From Rubripirellula lacrimiformis (GTDB taxonomy: Bacteria > Planctomycetota > Planctomycetia > Pirellulales > Pirellulaceae): a stretch of 64,000 nt of DNA. Every line of letters begins with the position of its first letter. Position 1 is the stretch's first letter. This document shows, piece after piece, positions 43,701 to 52,263 of this stretch. Below the pieces are notes generated by a model. It worked only from the letters and a program-made list of their open reading frames with translations. It did not search any database and had not been told where the DNA came from. The position numbers and the translations under genes were made by a program. The stretch spans positions 4,340,001-4,404,000 of the forward strand of contig NZ_CP036525.1 in NCBI RefSeq assembly GCF_007741535.1, in the 5' to 3' direction.

Positions 43701-44622
43701 GTCCGTCGATTCGTTCGGCAATCGACGTGCGTTCGGACTGCGCCGATTGGACCGCAGCCTTGGCCGCGGTCAGTGCCGCCACGGTTTCGGCACGTTGCGA
43801 TGAAAAATCGGGGCGCAGCGCCGGCACATCGACAAGTTCGCTGTACGCTGCACGCGCATCTTTCAGGCTGCTGATCGTTGCAAGCGACTGGTGGATGCGG
43901 TCCAAGCGATCGCGTTGGCTTTCCAGTTCAACGATTTCGTCGTCCAGGCGTTTCCGTTTATCGATCGAATCGTGCAGCGAATCACGGATCGCTTGCCACT
44001 GTTTGCTGGGGACGCTGGCATCACTGAGCGCTTTCCGAGCTTTGTTCAGATCGATGATCGCGGCATTGACGGCCGCTCGGGTGCCGCTGGATTTCAGCAA
44101 TTGTTCGCACTGGGCATCCAGCGACTTGACCAACTGATTGACACCTGCGGTCCCGCTGCCGGCGGCGAACAACGACTGGCCCAGATCACCGCCCGACTGC
44201 ACGATGGACATGCCGCCATCGACCAGTTGTTCCAGATCGATGCCAAACTGAGTTGCGAATTGCTTTTCGTCGATCCCGTGCAACATCGCGTGCAAGTCGT
44301 CCAGATCGACGGCGGTCTTATCGTCACCGGCGCGGAGCGATTTTTGACCGCCCTTGCGACGAATGCACTCCAGAGTCTGTCCCGCTTCGCTTTCAATCAC
44401 ACCGCCGACGCGTAGCTCGTTATGCGAGTGCAGGAAGTGGTCGCGGCAACTCTTTTCGCCTTTGATTCCGAACAACCATTGGCTCAGGGCGCGCAGCGAC
44501 GAACTCTTTCCGCCCTCATTCGGGCCGTAGATCAGGTGCAGTCCGAATTCACCTTGATCAAACGTCAAGGTTCGGCCGGCGAAGGGACCGATACGAATCA
44601 GATCGAGACGCAAAAACCTCAT
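40798..44622 (-). CDS. SbcC/YhaN-like AAA ATPase
   Basis: A 1274-residue SMC-like ATPase. MRFLRLDLIRIGPFAGRTLTF and LHLIYGPNEGGKSSSLRALSQWLF give the N-terminal half and Walker A (33-41). Very long coiled-coil arms rich in Gln, Asp and Arg follow to about 1080. The C-terminal half has PFVVDDILVKFDDARSAAAMEVLAELSVKTQVIVFTHHQHL (Walker B, D-loop and switch His). A lysine-rich tail (KKKSKPAKKKSA) may bind DNA. This is the YhaN architecture, partner of a YhaO-type nuclease. The gene start overlaps the nuclease stop by ATGA. Expected role: DNA end processing in repair. Confidence 0.88.
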   Translation of the reverse strand: MRFLRLDLIRIGPFAGRTLTFDQGEFGLHLIYGPNEGGKSSSLRALSQWLFGIKGEKSCRDHFLHSHNELRVGGVIESEAGQTLECIRRKGGQKSLRAGDDKTAVDLDDLHAMLHGIDEKQFATQFGIDLEQLVDGGMSIVQSGGDLGQSLFAAGSGTAGVNQLVKSLDAQCEQLLKSSGTRAAVNAAIIDLNKARKALSDASVPSKQWQAIRDSLHDSIDKRKRLDDEIVELESQRDRLDRIHQSLATISSLKDARAAYSELVDVPALRPDFSSQRAETVAALTAAKAAVQSAQSERTSIAERIDGLLVPQAILDQEAAIADLYKNLERYREWLRTCPGLESERQLLKTRIDRVLTQLGRQTGDVGSDGATADGSGADGPGNLRIGIAQRQRIVELAEQRSGLIQSAVEAKADVEEKARQLDIETQGLAALPPSVDTTQLRSAIDDAQKLGDCDQQLAEDQQRLGGLIERSGLLLKQLPLWNGTLDELESLPLPSLDSITRFASDWSSADQAIDALAGEIQTLEDSIAAAEAQLNALQLSQDVPTEEELTDARAQRDRVWQTIAANLSRPPATVDASDSADQFETLLRRADDIGDRLRREAERVAQKSRLISDRDGWTQTLETRRARLDAARCNRQNLVDDWKSLWMLANIDPRSPLEMREWLASHGQLVELADAIRNQTLIRDQTCERIQQHRTTLWKRYSETFPIDSRDLDINDVDPASGSNGDSAVGSDDPLRQVIDRCATRCKLLDSISTKHEQLSARIDQIRSQQAASQARWDDANAKQARWQQEWSVAVDALDGSADLTAAQALAMLQAIDQVAADIDKSAELANTWSNQRRLIEEFEASVDQLLQRLDVSPSETPKDQTVADLHVQLRHAREQKATRDGLVVQRDRVEQQLSDALQSQSKLAEMLDQMRREAGCDSVDDLPEVERRSAERGRIEQQIDSLEKQLRQSAQGTEIDAFIAAADAEDADRLVPRMAQLDEEIQRVKVEQKDRSESIGGQQKDLDRMDGSGDAAKANEDAEIALAQVRQHAETYTRVKLASVVLKRAIQRYREQNQGPLIDRASQLFAKLTLGAFDGLRSDFGDDGQPIIVGVRGTGGANSEADSSQPALTGGPSLVPVDGMSEGTCDQMFLALRIASLEQYFEHHPPVPFVVDDILVKFDDARSAAAMEVLAELSVKTQVIVFTHHQHLIDVARGSVPADRLFVQSLEDASPYRQTSQASSGTSAKVAAKASPKKKSKPAKKKSAAPAKVASVPDSQQDGSAKNSGELF

Positions 44623-45902
44623 GATGACACCTCCTCGCTTAGCAATCGATGAACCACCATCGGCTGGATCTGCGACAGCAAGCTTCGGACACGTCCAAGG
44701 TCGCCTTTGGGAGCGATCGAATCGTCACCGGTCATCAGTTCGTCGGGTAGTTTGTTTCGCAGATCGTCCAGTTCGGCGTCCACAAGCATCGTCAGTTCGT
44801 CGTCACATTCCAATTCGTCAAACAGCCGCAACAGTTCGGCAATCGGGCCGCTTTCGACATCTTCGCTTGTCAGCCGGCGAGTCGGGCGAGTGTCGAAGCG
44901 TACTTTTTCGACCCACACATTTGCTCCGCCGATCGTGATCGCATCGGCGCGTATTTGGTCGGTCCAACGGTTGGTATCGGCAAGCCAGTCGTCATGGGCG
45001 ACGCTGGTGCCGGTGACGATCACACGCACCGCCATCGGCAAGCCGTCGCTATTGGCCGCGACTTGACGCATCGCCGCGGCGAAACGTGTCAGCAGTTCGT
45101 CAGGCGATTCGGCGGAATCGACATCGACCGTGCACACCTCCCAACGGAACACATCCAAACGCACGAAGTCCAGGGTTACAGTGCCGTCGTCATCGACGGT
45201 CACCACCTCGCATCCCTTCGGTCCGGATTCGCGAATGTGCCGCCCTTGGATGTTGCCGGGAAAGACGATCGGCGACTGGCCGGGCTTGTGATGGTGTTTG
45301 CGTGTGTGGATATGCCCGAGCGCCCAATAGTCGTACCCGCGGCCAATCAGATCGCTGGGAACACAGGGAGCATAGCGATGGTGGACACCGCCGGCCGCAC
45401 CGTCCAATGAAGTGTGCAACATGCCGATGTTGAACTTCCCCGGAACGGCCGCCGGGTACTGGCGAACCAGGTTCTCGGCCTCGGCTTGTTGAGCGAAACC
45501 GCGGCCGTGGATCGCGACATCCAAATCATCCAACAAGAACGTCTCGGCGGTCTGAGACGACATCATCACCGGGTGGCCGCTGGGGTTCGGCGGCAACTGG
45601 AATACGTTGACCATCTTGGACGCCGCGTCGTGATTGCCGCTGATGGCATAAACGCTGATGCCCGCTTTCTGTAGCCGATCCAACCACTTCAAAAAGTACA
45701 GACCGGTATCCGCTTTGTCCCAGGTGCCATCGTAGATGTCGCCCGCGATCAGGACGAAATCGACCTCTTCGCGAACCGCGAGTTCGGCAAGGTTGACCAG
45801 GGCTTCGCGAACCGCAATTCGGATCTGGTCAACTGGACCGTCGCTGGAGAGTCCCCGCAGCGGGCTGTCCAAGTGGATGTCTGCGGTGTGAATGAACTTC
45901 AA
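44619..45902 (-). CDS. SbcD/YhaO-like DNA repair exonuclease
   Basis: A 427-residue metallophosphoesterase. FIHTADIHLDSPL, LIAGDIYDG, AISGNHDAAS, HTSLDGAA and WALGHIHTRKHH are the five motifs with the two-metal Asp/His ligands. The C-terminal capping domain follows. TTG 45902 is chosen because GGAG lies 6 nt upstream and the protein then begins (M)KFIHTADIH, the family start; the frame is open to an ATG at 45929. It is followed by the ATPase gene with a 4-bp overlap. Acts as the nuclease of the SbcCD-like complex. Confidence 0.88.
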   Translation of the reverse strand: MKFIHTADIHLDSPLRGLSSDGPVDQIRIAVREALVNLAELAVREEVDFVLIAGDIYDGTWDKADTGLYFLKWLDRLQKAGISVYAISGNHDAASKMVNVFQLPPNPSGHPVMMSSQTAETFLLDDLDVAIHGRGFAQQAEAENLVRQYPAAVPGKFNIGMLHTSLDGAAGGVHHRYAPCVPSDLIGRGYDYWALGHIHTRKHHHKPGQSPIVFPGNIQGRHIRESGPKGCEVVTVDDDGTVTLDFVRLDVFRWEVCTVDVDSAESPDELLTRFAAAMRQVAANSDGLPMAVRVIVTGTSVAHDDWLADTNRWTDQIRADAITIGGANVWVEKVRFDTRPTRRLTSEDVESGPIAELLRLFDELECDDELTMLVDAELDDLRNKLPDELMTGDDSIAPKGDLGRVRSLLSQIQPMVVHRLLSEEVSS

Positions 45903-46094
45903 GATGGCTCCGCCCCTTTTCTGTTTCATCGCAAAAAGCGTGATTGCAAGATCATTGCCAATGCATTGCCAAGTCAGCGATTGGCCATTGAATTTTTGGC
46001 CGAGCGGTGCAAGCCGTCCGGTTGATTGAATCCAGTCTCAAATTTTAATGTCAGTCGTTTAGGCGCTAGCGCCCTGCAGATTTCTTAACCCGCT

Positions 46095-46132
46095 GCGTGA
46101 GCGAGGGATTGGATGTGATCTCTCGCTCACGC
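46095..46132. repeat. Extragenic inverted repeat
   Basis: GCGTGAGCGAG and CTCGCTCACGC, 11 of 11 paired, with a 16-nt loop. It lies 50 bp before the 142-bp tandem array and has no T-run. Confidence 0.7.
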
Positions 46133-46185
46133 TTCGGATGATGGTTTGCACGCTAAGTTTTGGAAAATGACTAAGTCAACAGGTC

Positions 46186-46897
46186 GCTAGGCCGGGTTTA
46201 TCGGTGACGAAACCGAGGCTAGCGTCTAAGCGGCTAACTGAATCAACAGGCTGGTAACCGGCGCGGAATTGCCCGTGGGCTCACGGCCAGCGGCTCACCG
46301 AAAGTCTTGACGACTTCCGCTACGAAAGCTAGCCCGGGTTTATCGGTGACGAAACCGAGGCTAGCGTCTAAGCGGCTAACTGAATCAACAAGCTGGTAAC
46401 CGGCGCGGAATTGCCCGTGGGCTCACGGCCAGCGGCTCATCGAAAGTCTTGACGACTTCCGCTACGAAAGCTAGCCCGGGTTTATCGGTGACGAAACCGA
46501 GGCTAGCGTCTAAGCGGCTAACTGAATCAACAGGCTGGTAACCGGCGCGGAATTGCCCGTGGGCTTACGGCCAGCGGCTCATCGAAAGTCTTGACGACTT
46601 CCGCTACGAAAGCTAGCCCGGGTTTATCGGTGACGAAACCGAGGCTAGCGTCTAAGCGGCTAACTGAATCAACAGGCTGATAAGCGGCGCGGAATTGCCC
46701 GTGGGCTCACGGCCAGCGGCTCACCGAAAGTCTTGACGACTTCCGCTACGAAAGCTAGCCCGGGTTTGTCGGTGACGAAACCGAGGCTAGCGTCTAAGCA
46801 GCTAACTGAATCAACAGGCTGATAAGCGGCGCGGAATTGCCCGTGGGCTCACGGCCAGCGGCTCATCGAAAGTCTTGACGACTTCCGCTACGAAAGC
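46186..46897. repeat. Five direct tandem repeats of 142 bp
   Basis: The units start at 46186, 46328, 46470, 46612 and 46754, with period exactly 142. They differ at only a few positions (TTATCGGTG against TTGTCGGTG; CTGGTAACC against CTGATAAGC; CACC against CATC). Each contains ATCGGTGACGAAACCGAGG, GGCGCGGAATTGCCCGTGGG and ACCGAAAGTCTTGACGACTT, the last related to the 41-bp repeat at 8210. There are no unique spacers. It lies between the yhaO-like and lpdA genes, downstream of lpdA's stop on its strand. Confidence 0.95.
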
Positions 46898-46920
46898 AAT
46901 CGCCGATTCGTGGGCGACGG

Positions 46921-48321
46921 CTAGGCGGTGTGGATCGCGCGGCCGTCGACGGCCAGGGCCGCCTCGTGAACGGCTTCGGATAGCGTTGGGTGGGCGTGGC
47001 AGGTCCGCGCGATGTCTTCGCTGGACGCACCAAACTCCATCGCGGCAGCCGCTTCGGCGATCAGGTCACCGGCGCGGTTCCCGATGATGTGAACTCCCAA
47101 CACTCGGTCGGTCTTCGCATCGGCCAATATCTTCACTCGCCCGTCGACGTCGCCGAGGGTCTGTGCACGTCCATTGGCACCGAACGGACAAATGCCCTTC
47201 TTGTATTCGATGCCCTCGTCCTGCAGTTGTTGTTCAGTCTTGCCGACCATGGCGATCTCGGGATGGGTGTACACCACCGCTGGGATCACGTCGTAGTTCA
47301 TGTGGCTCTTGATGCCCGCCATTCGCTCGACGCACACGACCGCTTCTTCCATCGCTTTGTGCGCCAACATGGCACCGCCGATGCAGTCACCGATTGCATA
47401 AACACCTTCGACTGATGTTTCGAAGTTCTTATTGACGGAGATGAATCCGCGATTGTCCGTTTCCAGGCCGATGGATTCCAGCCCAAGGTTATCGGTGGCC
47501 GGAGTCCGTCCGGTCGCCAAGAGCACACGATCGCATTCGATCGGTTCACCGCCTTGGATGGCGACGATGCATTTGTCGCCCTGAACCTTGGCGGATTGGA
47601 CAAAGGTGCCGGTACGGAAATCGATGCCTTGTTTTTTAAACGTTCGGTAAGCCAGTTTGACCAGTTCGTCGTCCAAGCCCGGCAGGATGCGGTCCATGGC
47701 TTCCAACACGATCACTTCGCTGCCCAGCCGTTTCCACACGCTGCCCAGTTCCAACCCGATGTATCCGCCACCAATGACGACCAAACGTTTGGGAACGTCG
47801 GGAAAGGACAACGCGGTCGTGCTGTTGCCGATTCGATCCCCGTCCTCTTCGACCGGCGGAATGCTGGCGGGGCGGCTGCCGGCACACACCAACACTTGAT
47901 CGGCCGTGATTTGGACCGCTTCGCCGCCATCGCTAAGCGAGACTTCGACCGTGTTCACATCGCGGAACTTGCCACGACCACAGTAGGGCGTGACCCCCTT
48001 CTTTTTAAACAGCATGTCGATCCCCCCCGTCAGACGATCGACGATCTTTTTCTTGCGTTCCATCATGGCCGACAAGTCGAACTTGACATCGCCCACGCTG
48101 ATCCCGTGGTCGGCCAGATCATGCTGGGTGGATTCGTACACGTGGCTGGATTCCAACAAGGCTTTGCTGGGAATGCAACCGACTCGCACACAGGTACCAC
48201 CGAACTGCGAGTTTTCATCGATGCAAGCGACATCGATCCCCAGTTGGGCAGCGCGGATTGCCGCGACATAGCCAGCGGGACCGCCGCCAAGGACCACGAG
48301 TTCGTGCTTCACCGTTTTCAT
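46921..48321 (-). CDS. lpdA: Dihydrolipoyl dehydrogenase (E3)
   Basis: A 466-residue FAD disulfide reductase. ELVVLGGGPAGYVAAIRAAQLG is the FAD-binding start. GGTCVRVGCIPSK carries the redox-active cysteines C44 and C49. VVIGGGYIGLELGSVWKRLG binds NAD, and CHAHPTLSEAVHEA near the C-terminus holds the His-Glu catalytic pair. It reoxidises the lipoyl groups of 2-oxoacid dehydrogenase and glycine-cleavage complexes. ATG 48321 is chosen because it begins the FAD motif at the usual place; the frame is open to 48507. No E1/E2 genes lie nearby. Confidence 0.93.
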   Translation of the reverse strand: MKTVKHELVVLGGGPAGYVAAIRAAQLGIDVACIDENSQFGGTCVRVGCIPSKALLESSHVYESTQHDLADHGISVGDVKFDLSAMMERKKKIVDRLTGGIDMLFKKKGVTPYCGRGKFRDVNTVEVSLSDGGEAVQITADQVLVCAGSRPASIPPVEEDGDRIGNSTTALSFPDVPKRLVVIGGGYIGLELGSVWKRLGSEVIVLEAMDRILPGLDDELVKLAYRTFKKQGIDFRTGTFVQSAKVQGDKCIVAIQGGEPIECDRVLLATGRTPATDNLGLESIGLETDNRGFISVNKNFETSVEGVYAIGDCIGGAMLAHKAMEEAVVCVERMAGIKSHMNYDVIPAVVYTHPEIAMVGKTEQQLQDEGIEYKKGICPFGANGRAQTLGDVDGRVKILADAKTDRVLGVHIIGNRAGDLIAEAAAAMEFGASSEDIARTCHAHPTLSEAVHEAALAVDGRAIHTA

Positions 48322-48741
48322 ATCACTGCCATCGAGAAAAAAGAGAAAGTGTCGTCGTAGGTCGGCCACCCAGCCCCGCTTCGATCCACCAATTGCTGAT
48401 CGATGCGAATCGTTCGTGTCGATCCCAACTGGATTCCAGCGGCGGGACGTGTCCTGCACGATCCCTAGTTTGCCTGTCGAAACGGTTTGTTGCCAGGACG
48501 GGTGCAAATCGCTGCAACCACAATTCTCGGGTCAATCGGTCCAAAGTCGCATGGACACTGTTTTTTCCCGGGACACCACCGACAATCCGATGCGGATTTG
48601 CGACGGAACGTCCCGTCTTGCCAACAGGCAACTTCCCTCGAAAATGTGCCCTTTGGGACCTTGGCCGAATCGGCTATCGAATTGTCCTAGAATAACGGCG
48701 GCAACTCGAGACTCGAATTCGCTTTTCCCACGGCGGTCCCC
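48322..48741. other. Divergent intergenic region
   Basis: 420 bp between lpdA and the membrane-protein gene, holding both promoters. No repeat, RNA gene or supported ORF was seen. The open frames upstream of lpdA lack coding character. Confidence 0.4.
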
Positions 48742-49683
48742 TTGGCCAAGATCAATCTTCGTACGCTTGCGGGCCCCGCGCTGGCCCTGGTGCTGTTCAC
48801 GCTGGCGGTACGGTTGCTGATTCACGAGGCATCGTCGATCACATGGGAACAGTTTCAAACCGGGCTGACCGGTGTCCCGCCGATCTACCTTGGATTCGCT
48901 GCGTTCCTGATCGCACTGAACTATGGGCTATTGATCAGCTACGACCTGCTGGCGCTACGGTACCTGTGCCGTTCGATTCCGCTGCGGCGAGTCGCGTTGG
49001 TATCGTTTTTGGGGTTCACGCTGGGCAATAACTTCGGAACGTTCTTGGCCGGTGCGCCGATCCGGTTTCGGTTCTACAGTCGATGGGGACTGTCGCCCAG
49101 CCAGATCGTGGTGCTGATCTCTGTTCTGGGGCTGACGTTTTGGAGCGGTCTGTGGTTTCTGGGCGGGACCGTATTGGTCTTGGTACCGATCCAGTTGCCG
49201 CCGCCCTACACGTTGCCGTTTGGGATGCGAACACTGGGCATCATCCTGTTGTCGCTGGCGATCGGTTACCTGTTGGTTTGCGTGTTTTGGCGCAAGCCTT
49301 GGCCGATCGGAAAGCTGCACCTGCGACCACCCGAACCGGGGCTGATGGCTGTCCAAGCGTCAGTGGCCGCGGTCGACCTTTTGATCTCTGCGACGGCGTT
49401 GTACTTGGTGCTGCCCAGCACATCGCCCGTCCCGTTCGCCTTGGTGCTGGCGGCCTACCTGGCCGCGATCGCAATTTCGCTGATCAGCCAAGTGCCGGGC
49501 GGGTTAGGGGTTCTAGAGGTGATTTTGTTGGCGCTGTTGAAGGAATCGGTCGGTGACTCTGTGTTGGCGTCGGTGCTGATCTTCCGGACCCTGTACTACA
49601 TCATCCCGTTGATGTTTGGGATGGCGACATTGGTGATCCACGAGATCTATGGCGGTGCCGTGGAAGCCCGCCAGGCGAGGTGA
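48742..49683 (+). CDS. UPF0104 / LPG-synthase-TM-type membrane protein
   Basis: A 313-residue protein with about eight hydrophobic segments, starting at TTG 48742. The conserved SLGFTLGNNFGTFLAGAPIRFRFYSRWGLSPSQIVVLISVLGLTF resembles the segment after helix 3 of the lysylphosphatidylglycerol-flippase-like domain. VPGGLGVLEVILLALL is the family's PGGxGxxE motif, and the C-terminal FRTLYYIIPLMFGM also fits. The soluble aminoacyl-transferase domain is absent. Inner membrane; probable lipid transport or unknown. Confidence 0.82.
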   Translation: MAKINLRTLAGPALALVLFTLAVRLLIHEASSITWEQFQTGLTGVPPIYLGFAAFLIALNYGLLISYDLLALRYLCRSIPLRRVALVSFLGFTLGNNFGTFLAGAPIRFRFYSRWGLSPSQIVVLISVLGLTFWSGLWFLGGTVLVLVPIQLPPPYTLPFGMRTLGIILLSLAIGYLLVCVFWRKPWPIGKLHLRPPEPGLMAVQASVAAVDLLISATALYLVLPSTSPVPFALVLAAYLAAIAISLISQVPGGLGVLEVILLALLKESVGDSVLASVLIFRTLYYIIPLMFGMATLVIHEIYGGAVEARQAR

Positions 49684-49703
49684 ACGCCGCAGGCGATGAC
49701 TTG

Positions 49704-50578
49704 GTGCGGCCTAACGTACAGGTGCGGGGACGCGCGGCCCGGTGGGCACGCGGTTAAACGACAGGGTAGGCCGGATCGAGGAGCGGAGCGACGATGATCC
49801 GGCAATCACGCGTCCAAGATACAGCGATGCAAACTGGACCGTGGATTGAATCGGCGCGGCCTAGCGCTCCGGTGCGGGAACGCGCGGCCCGGTGGGCACG
49901 CGGTTAAACGACAGGGTAGGCCGGATCGAGGAGCGGAGCGACGATGATCCGGCAATCACGCGTCAAGGTATGCAACGCAAGCTGGACTGTGGATTGGATC
50001 GGTGCGGCCTAGAGCTCCGGTGCGGAAACGCGCGGCCCGGTGGGCACGCGGTTAAACGACAAAGTAGGCCGGATCTAGGAGCGGAGCGACGACGATCCGG
50101 CAATCACGCGTCCAAGGTACAGCGACGCAAGCTGGACCGTAGATTGGATCGGTGCGGCCTAGCGCTCCGGTGCGGGGACGCGCGGCCCGGTGGGCACGCG
50201 GTTAAACGACAAAGTAGGCCGGATCGAGGAGCGGAGCGACGATGATCCGGCAATCACGCGTCCAAGGTACAGCGACGCAAGCTAGACCGTGGACTGGATC
50301 GGTGCGGCCTAGCGCTCCGGTGCGGAAACGCGCGGCCCGATGGGCACGCGGTTAAACGACAAAGTAGGCCGGATCTAGGAGCGGAGCGACAACGATCCGG
50401 CAATCACGCGTCCAAGGTACAGCGACGCAAGCTAGACCGTGGATTGAATCGGCGCGGCCTAGCGCTCCGGTGCGGGGACGCGCGGCCCGGTGGGCACGCG
50501 GTTAAACGACAAAGTAGGCCGGATGGAGGAGCGGAGCGACGACGATCCGGCAATCACGCGTCCAAGGTACAGCGACCG
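49704..50578. repeat. About six direct tandem repeats of 148-150 bp
   Basis: The units start near 49704, 49854, 50002, 50152, 50302 and 50452, and the last is cut at about 126 bp. Each holds GCGCGGCCCGGTGGGCACGC, GGTTAAACGACA and the palindrome-like core GTAGGCCGGATC...GATCCGGCAATC. The same core occurs once at 25286-25330. Different units share private changes (CTAGACCGT against CTGGACCGT; GATCTAGGAG against GATCGAGGAG), showing growth by unequal exchange. It lies between two genes, 13 bp from the stop of dnaB. Confidence 0.95.
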
Positions 50579-50591
50579 AAAAACGGGGAAA

Positions 50592-52031
50592 CTACATGCC
50601 CGAATTATCGAACTCTGCCAGACCGTCGAATTCGCTGTGTCGGTCGGGGGCCCGGTCACTGAACTTGGTGAACTCGGCTTCCCAGGTCAATTCGACGTCG
50701 CCGACTGGACCGTTCCGCTGTTTCGAAATGATGATTTCGGCTTGGCCAGCGAACTGTGCTTTGTCTTCGCCCCGGTGATAGTATTCTTCGCGGTGAACAA
50801 ACATCACCACGTCGGCATCCTGCTCGATAGCACCCGATTCACGCAGGTGGCTCAGTTTCGGGCGGTGATCTTTGCCCTCTTCGGCCTGCCGGTTCAGCTG
50901 CGACAGACACAGCAGCGGCACTTCGAGTTCCCGCGCCATCCCTTTCAGACGACGCGCGATCTTGGCGACTTGTTCTTGCCGAGGGTCACGCGAGTTGTCG
51001 GGATCGATCAGTTGCAAATAGTCAATCACGATCAACCCCAAAGCATCCTGGCGACGCTTGATCCGTCGGGCCGTGGCGGCAATTTCGCTGACCGTTCGAC
51101 TGGGTGAATCGTCGACGTACAGGGGCGCCTCACTGATCTCATTCGCTTTGCCAATCAAACGGTCTCGGTCGTCCGATGAAATCGACCCGTTACGAAGCCG
51201 GTGACCGTTCACACGAGCCAGCGAACACAGCATCCGGTCGGCCAATTCGATCCCGGACATTTCCAAGGAAACGAACAGCACCGGAGCGCGTTGCACAATC
51301 GCACAGTGTTCGGCAATGTTCATCGCCAACGCGGTTTTGCCCATCGATGGACGTGCGGCCAAAATGATCAGCTCGCCGTTGTGCAGCCCGCCGGTCATAT
51401 CGTCGAAACCCTTCAGCCCCGTTTCGGCACCACCGTCGACGTATTCGTCTCGCAGGCGAGCTTCCATGCGGTCCATCGCCTGGTGCAACACATCACTGAT
51501 GCTGTGCACGCTTTGCGACGAACGACCGTCCATGATCGCAAAGACCTTCTGTTCGGCCTGGGCACACAGTTCCTTGGCCGTGCCGGTCTGTTCGTACGCG
51601 TCGCGAAGAATCTCGGTGCTGGAATTGATCAAACGTCGGTAAACCGACTTTTCCGTCACGATGTCGGCGTAGTAGACCGCGTGTGCCGCGTTGGGAACCG
51701 CACCGGACAACTGGGCCAGGTACGCAGCCCCCCCGACCGAGTCGTAGTCCCCTTGGGTGCGCAGCCGGGAAACCAACAGCGTGATGTCGATCTTTTCGCC
51801 GGAATCGTACATTTCACGCATCGCGTGATAAATCTTGCGATTGGCGTCGCTGTAGAAGTCTTCCGCCTTTAGCGACGCGATTTCGTCGGAGATTTCCGGC
51901 AGCAGCAGGACGCTGCCCAAGACGCCCATTTCCGCATCCAGATCAAAAGGCGGTTCGCGGGCCAGCACTTCGGCTGCGCTCGGTTCCTTCTTCTTCTTCT
52001 TAAATCGAAATTGGCTCTCGTCAGAAATCAT
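50592..52031 (-). CDS. dnaB: Replicative DNA helicase
   Basis: A 479-residue DnaB. The N-terminal domain begins after a basic KKKKK stretch (FDLDAEMGVLGSVLLLPEISDEIASLKAEDFYSDANRKIYHAM). The C-terminal RecA-like domain has Walker A AARPSMGKT (225-233), ALFVSLEMS, DYLQLI (Walker B) and the conserved arginine-finger/H4 segment RRLKGMARELEVPLLCLSQLNR. It unwinds DNA at the replication fork. It lies directly downstream of dnaA, same strand, separated by a MITE of about 119 bp and a further 113 bp. Confidence 0.95.
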   Translation of the reverse strand: MISDESQFRFKKKKKEPSAAEVLAREPPFDLDAEMGVLGSVLLLPEISDEIASLKAEDFYSDANRKIYHAMREMYDSGEKIDITLLVSRLRTQGDYDSVGGAAYLAQLSGAVPNAAHAVYYADIVTEKSVYRRLINSSTEILRDAYEQTGTAKELCAQAEQKVFAIMDGRSSQSVHSISDVLHQAMDRMEARLRDEYVDGGAETGLKGFDDMTGGLHNGELIILAARPSMGKTALAMNIAEHCAIVQRAPVLFVSLEMSGIELADRMLCSLARVNGHRLRNGSISSDDRDRLIGKANEISEAPLYVDDSPSRTVSEIAATARRIKRRQDALGLIVIDYLQLIDPDNSRDPRQEQVAKIARRLKGMARELEVPLLCLSQLNRQAEEGKDHRPKLSHLRESGAIEQDADVVMFVHREEYYHRGEDKAQFAGQAEIIISKQRNGPVGDVELTWEAEFTKFSDRAPDRHSEFDGLAEFDNSGM

Positions 52032-52144
52032 CGTTCCGGTCCGTGGAAAGGAAGGGTTGGCATTTCATCGTGTCGCCAGAGCCCAGAATATGCAAGCCGT
52101 TGAAAGGTCGAAGCAGGCTTATTTCGGAACCAGCCCCCTAAAGG

Positions 52145-52263
52145 TTGTGCGAGAAAAAAGTGTCGTTTCTTTCTTCCCCCTCTCTCGAACTCTCTCCCCC
52201 GCAAACCGCTGCGCGGCGGGGGCCAGATGACTTTGATCGCGACACCGATTGATCGCTGGTTGC
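52145..52263 (-). mobile_element. 119-bp MITE, copy D
   Basis: Reverse orientation. The right end GATTGATCGCTGGTTGC (to 52263) is well preserved, while the left end is decayed (TGTGCGAGAAAAAAGTGTCG). The same central hairpin and purine run (on the minus strand) are present. The right end runs into the TAG stop of dnaA, as copy B does with the GH130 stop. Confidence 0.82.

Noticed and set aside
46186-50578. The two tandem arrays as CRISPR
   Set aside because: Units are 142-150 bp, contiguous, without unique spacers, and there are no cas genes.
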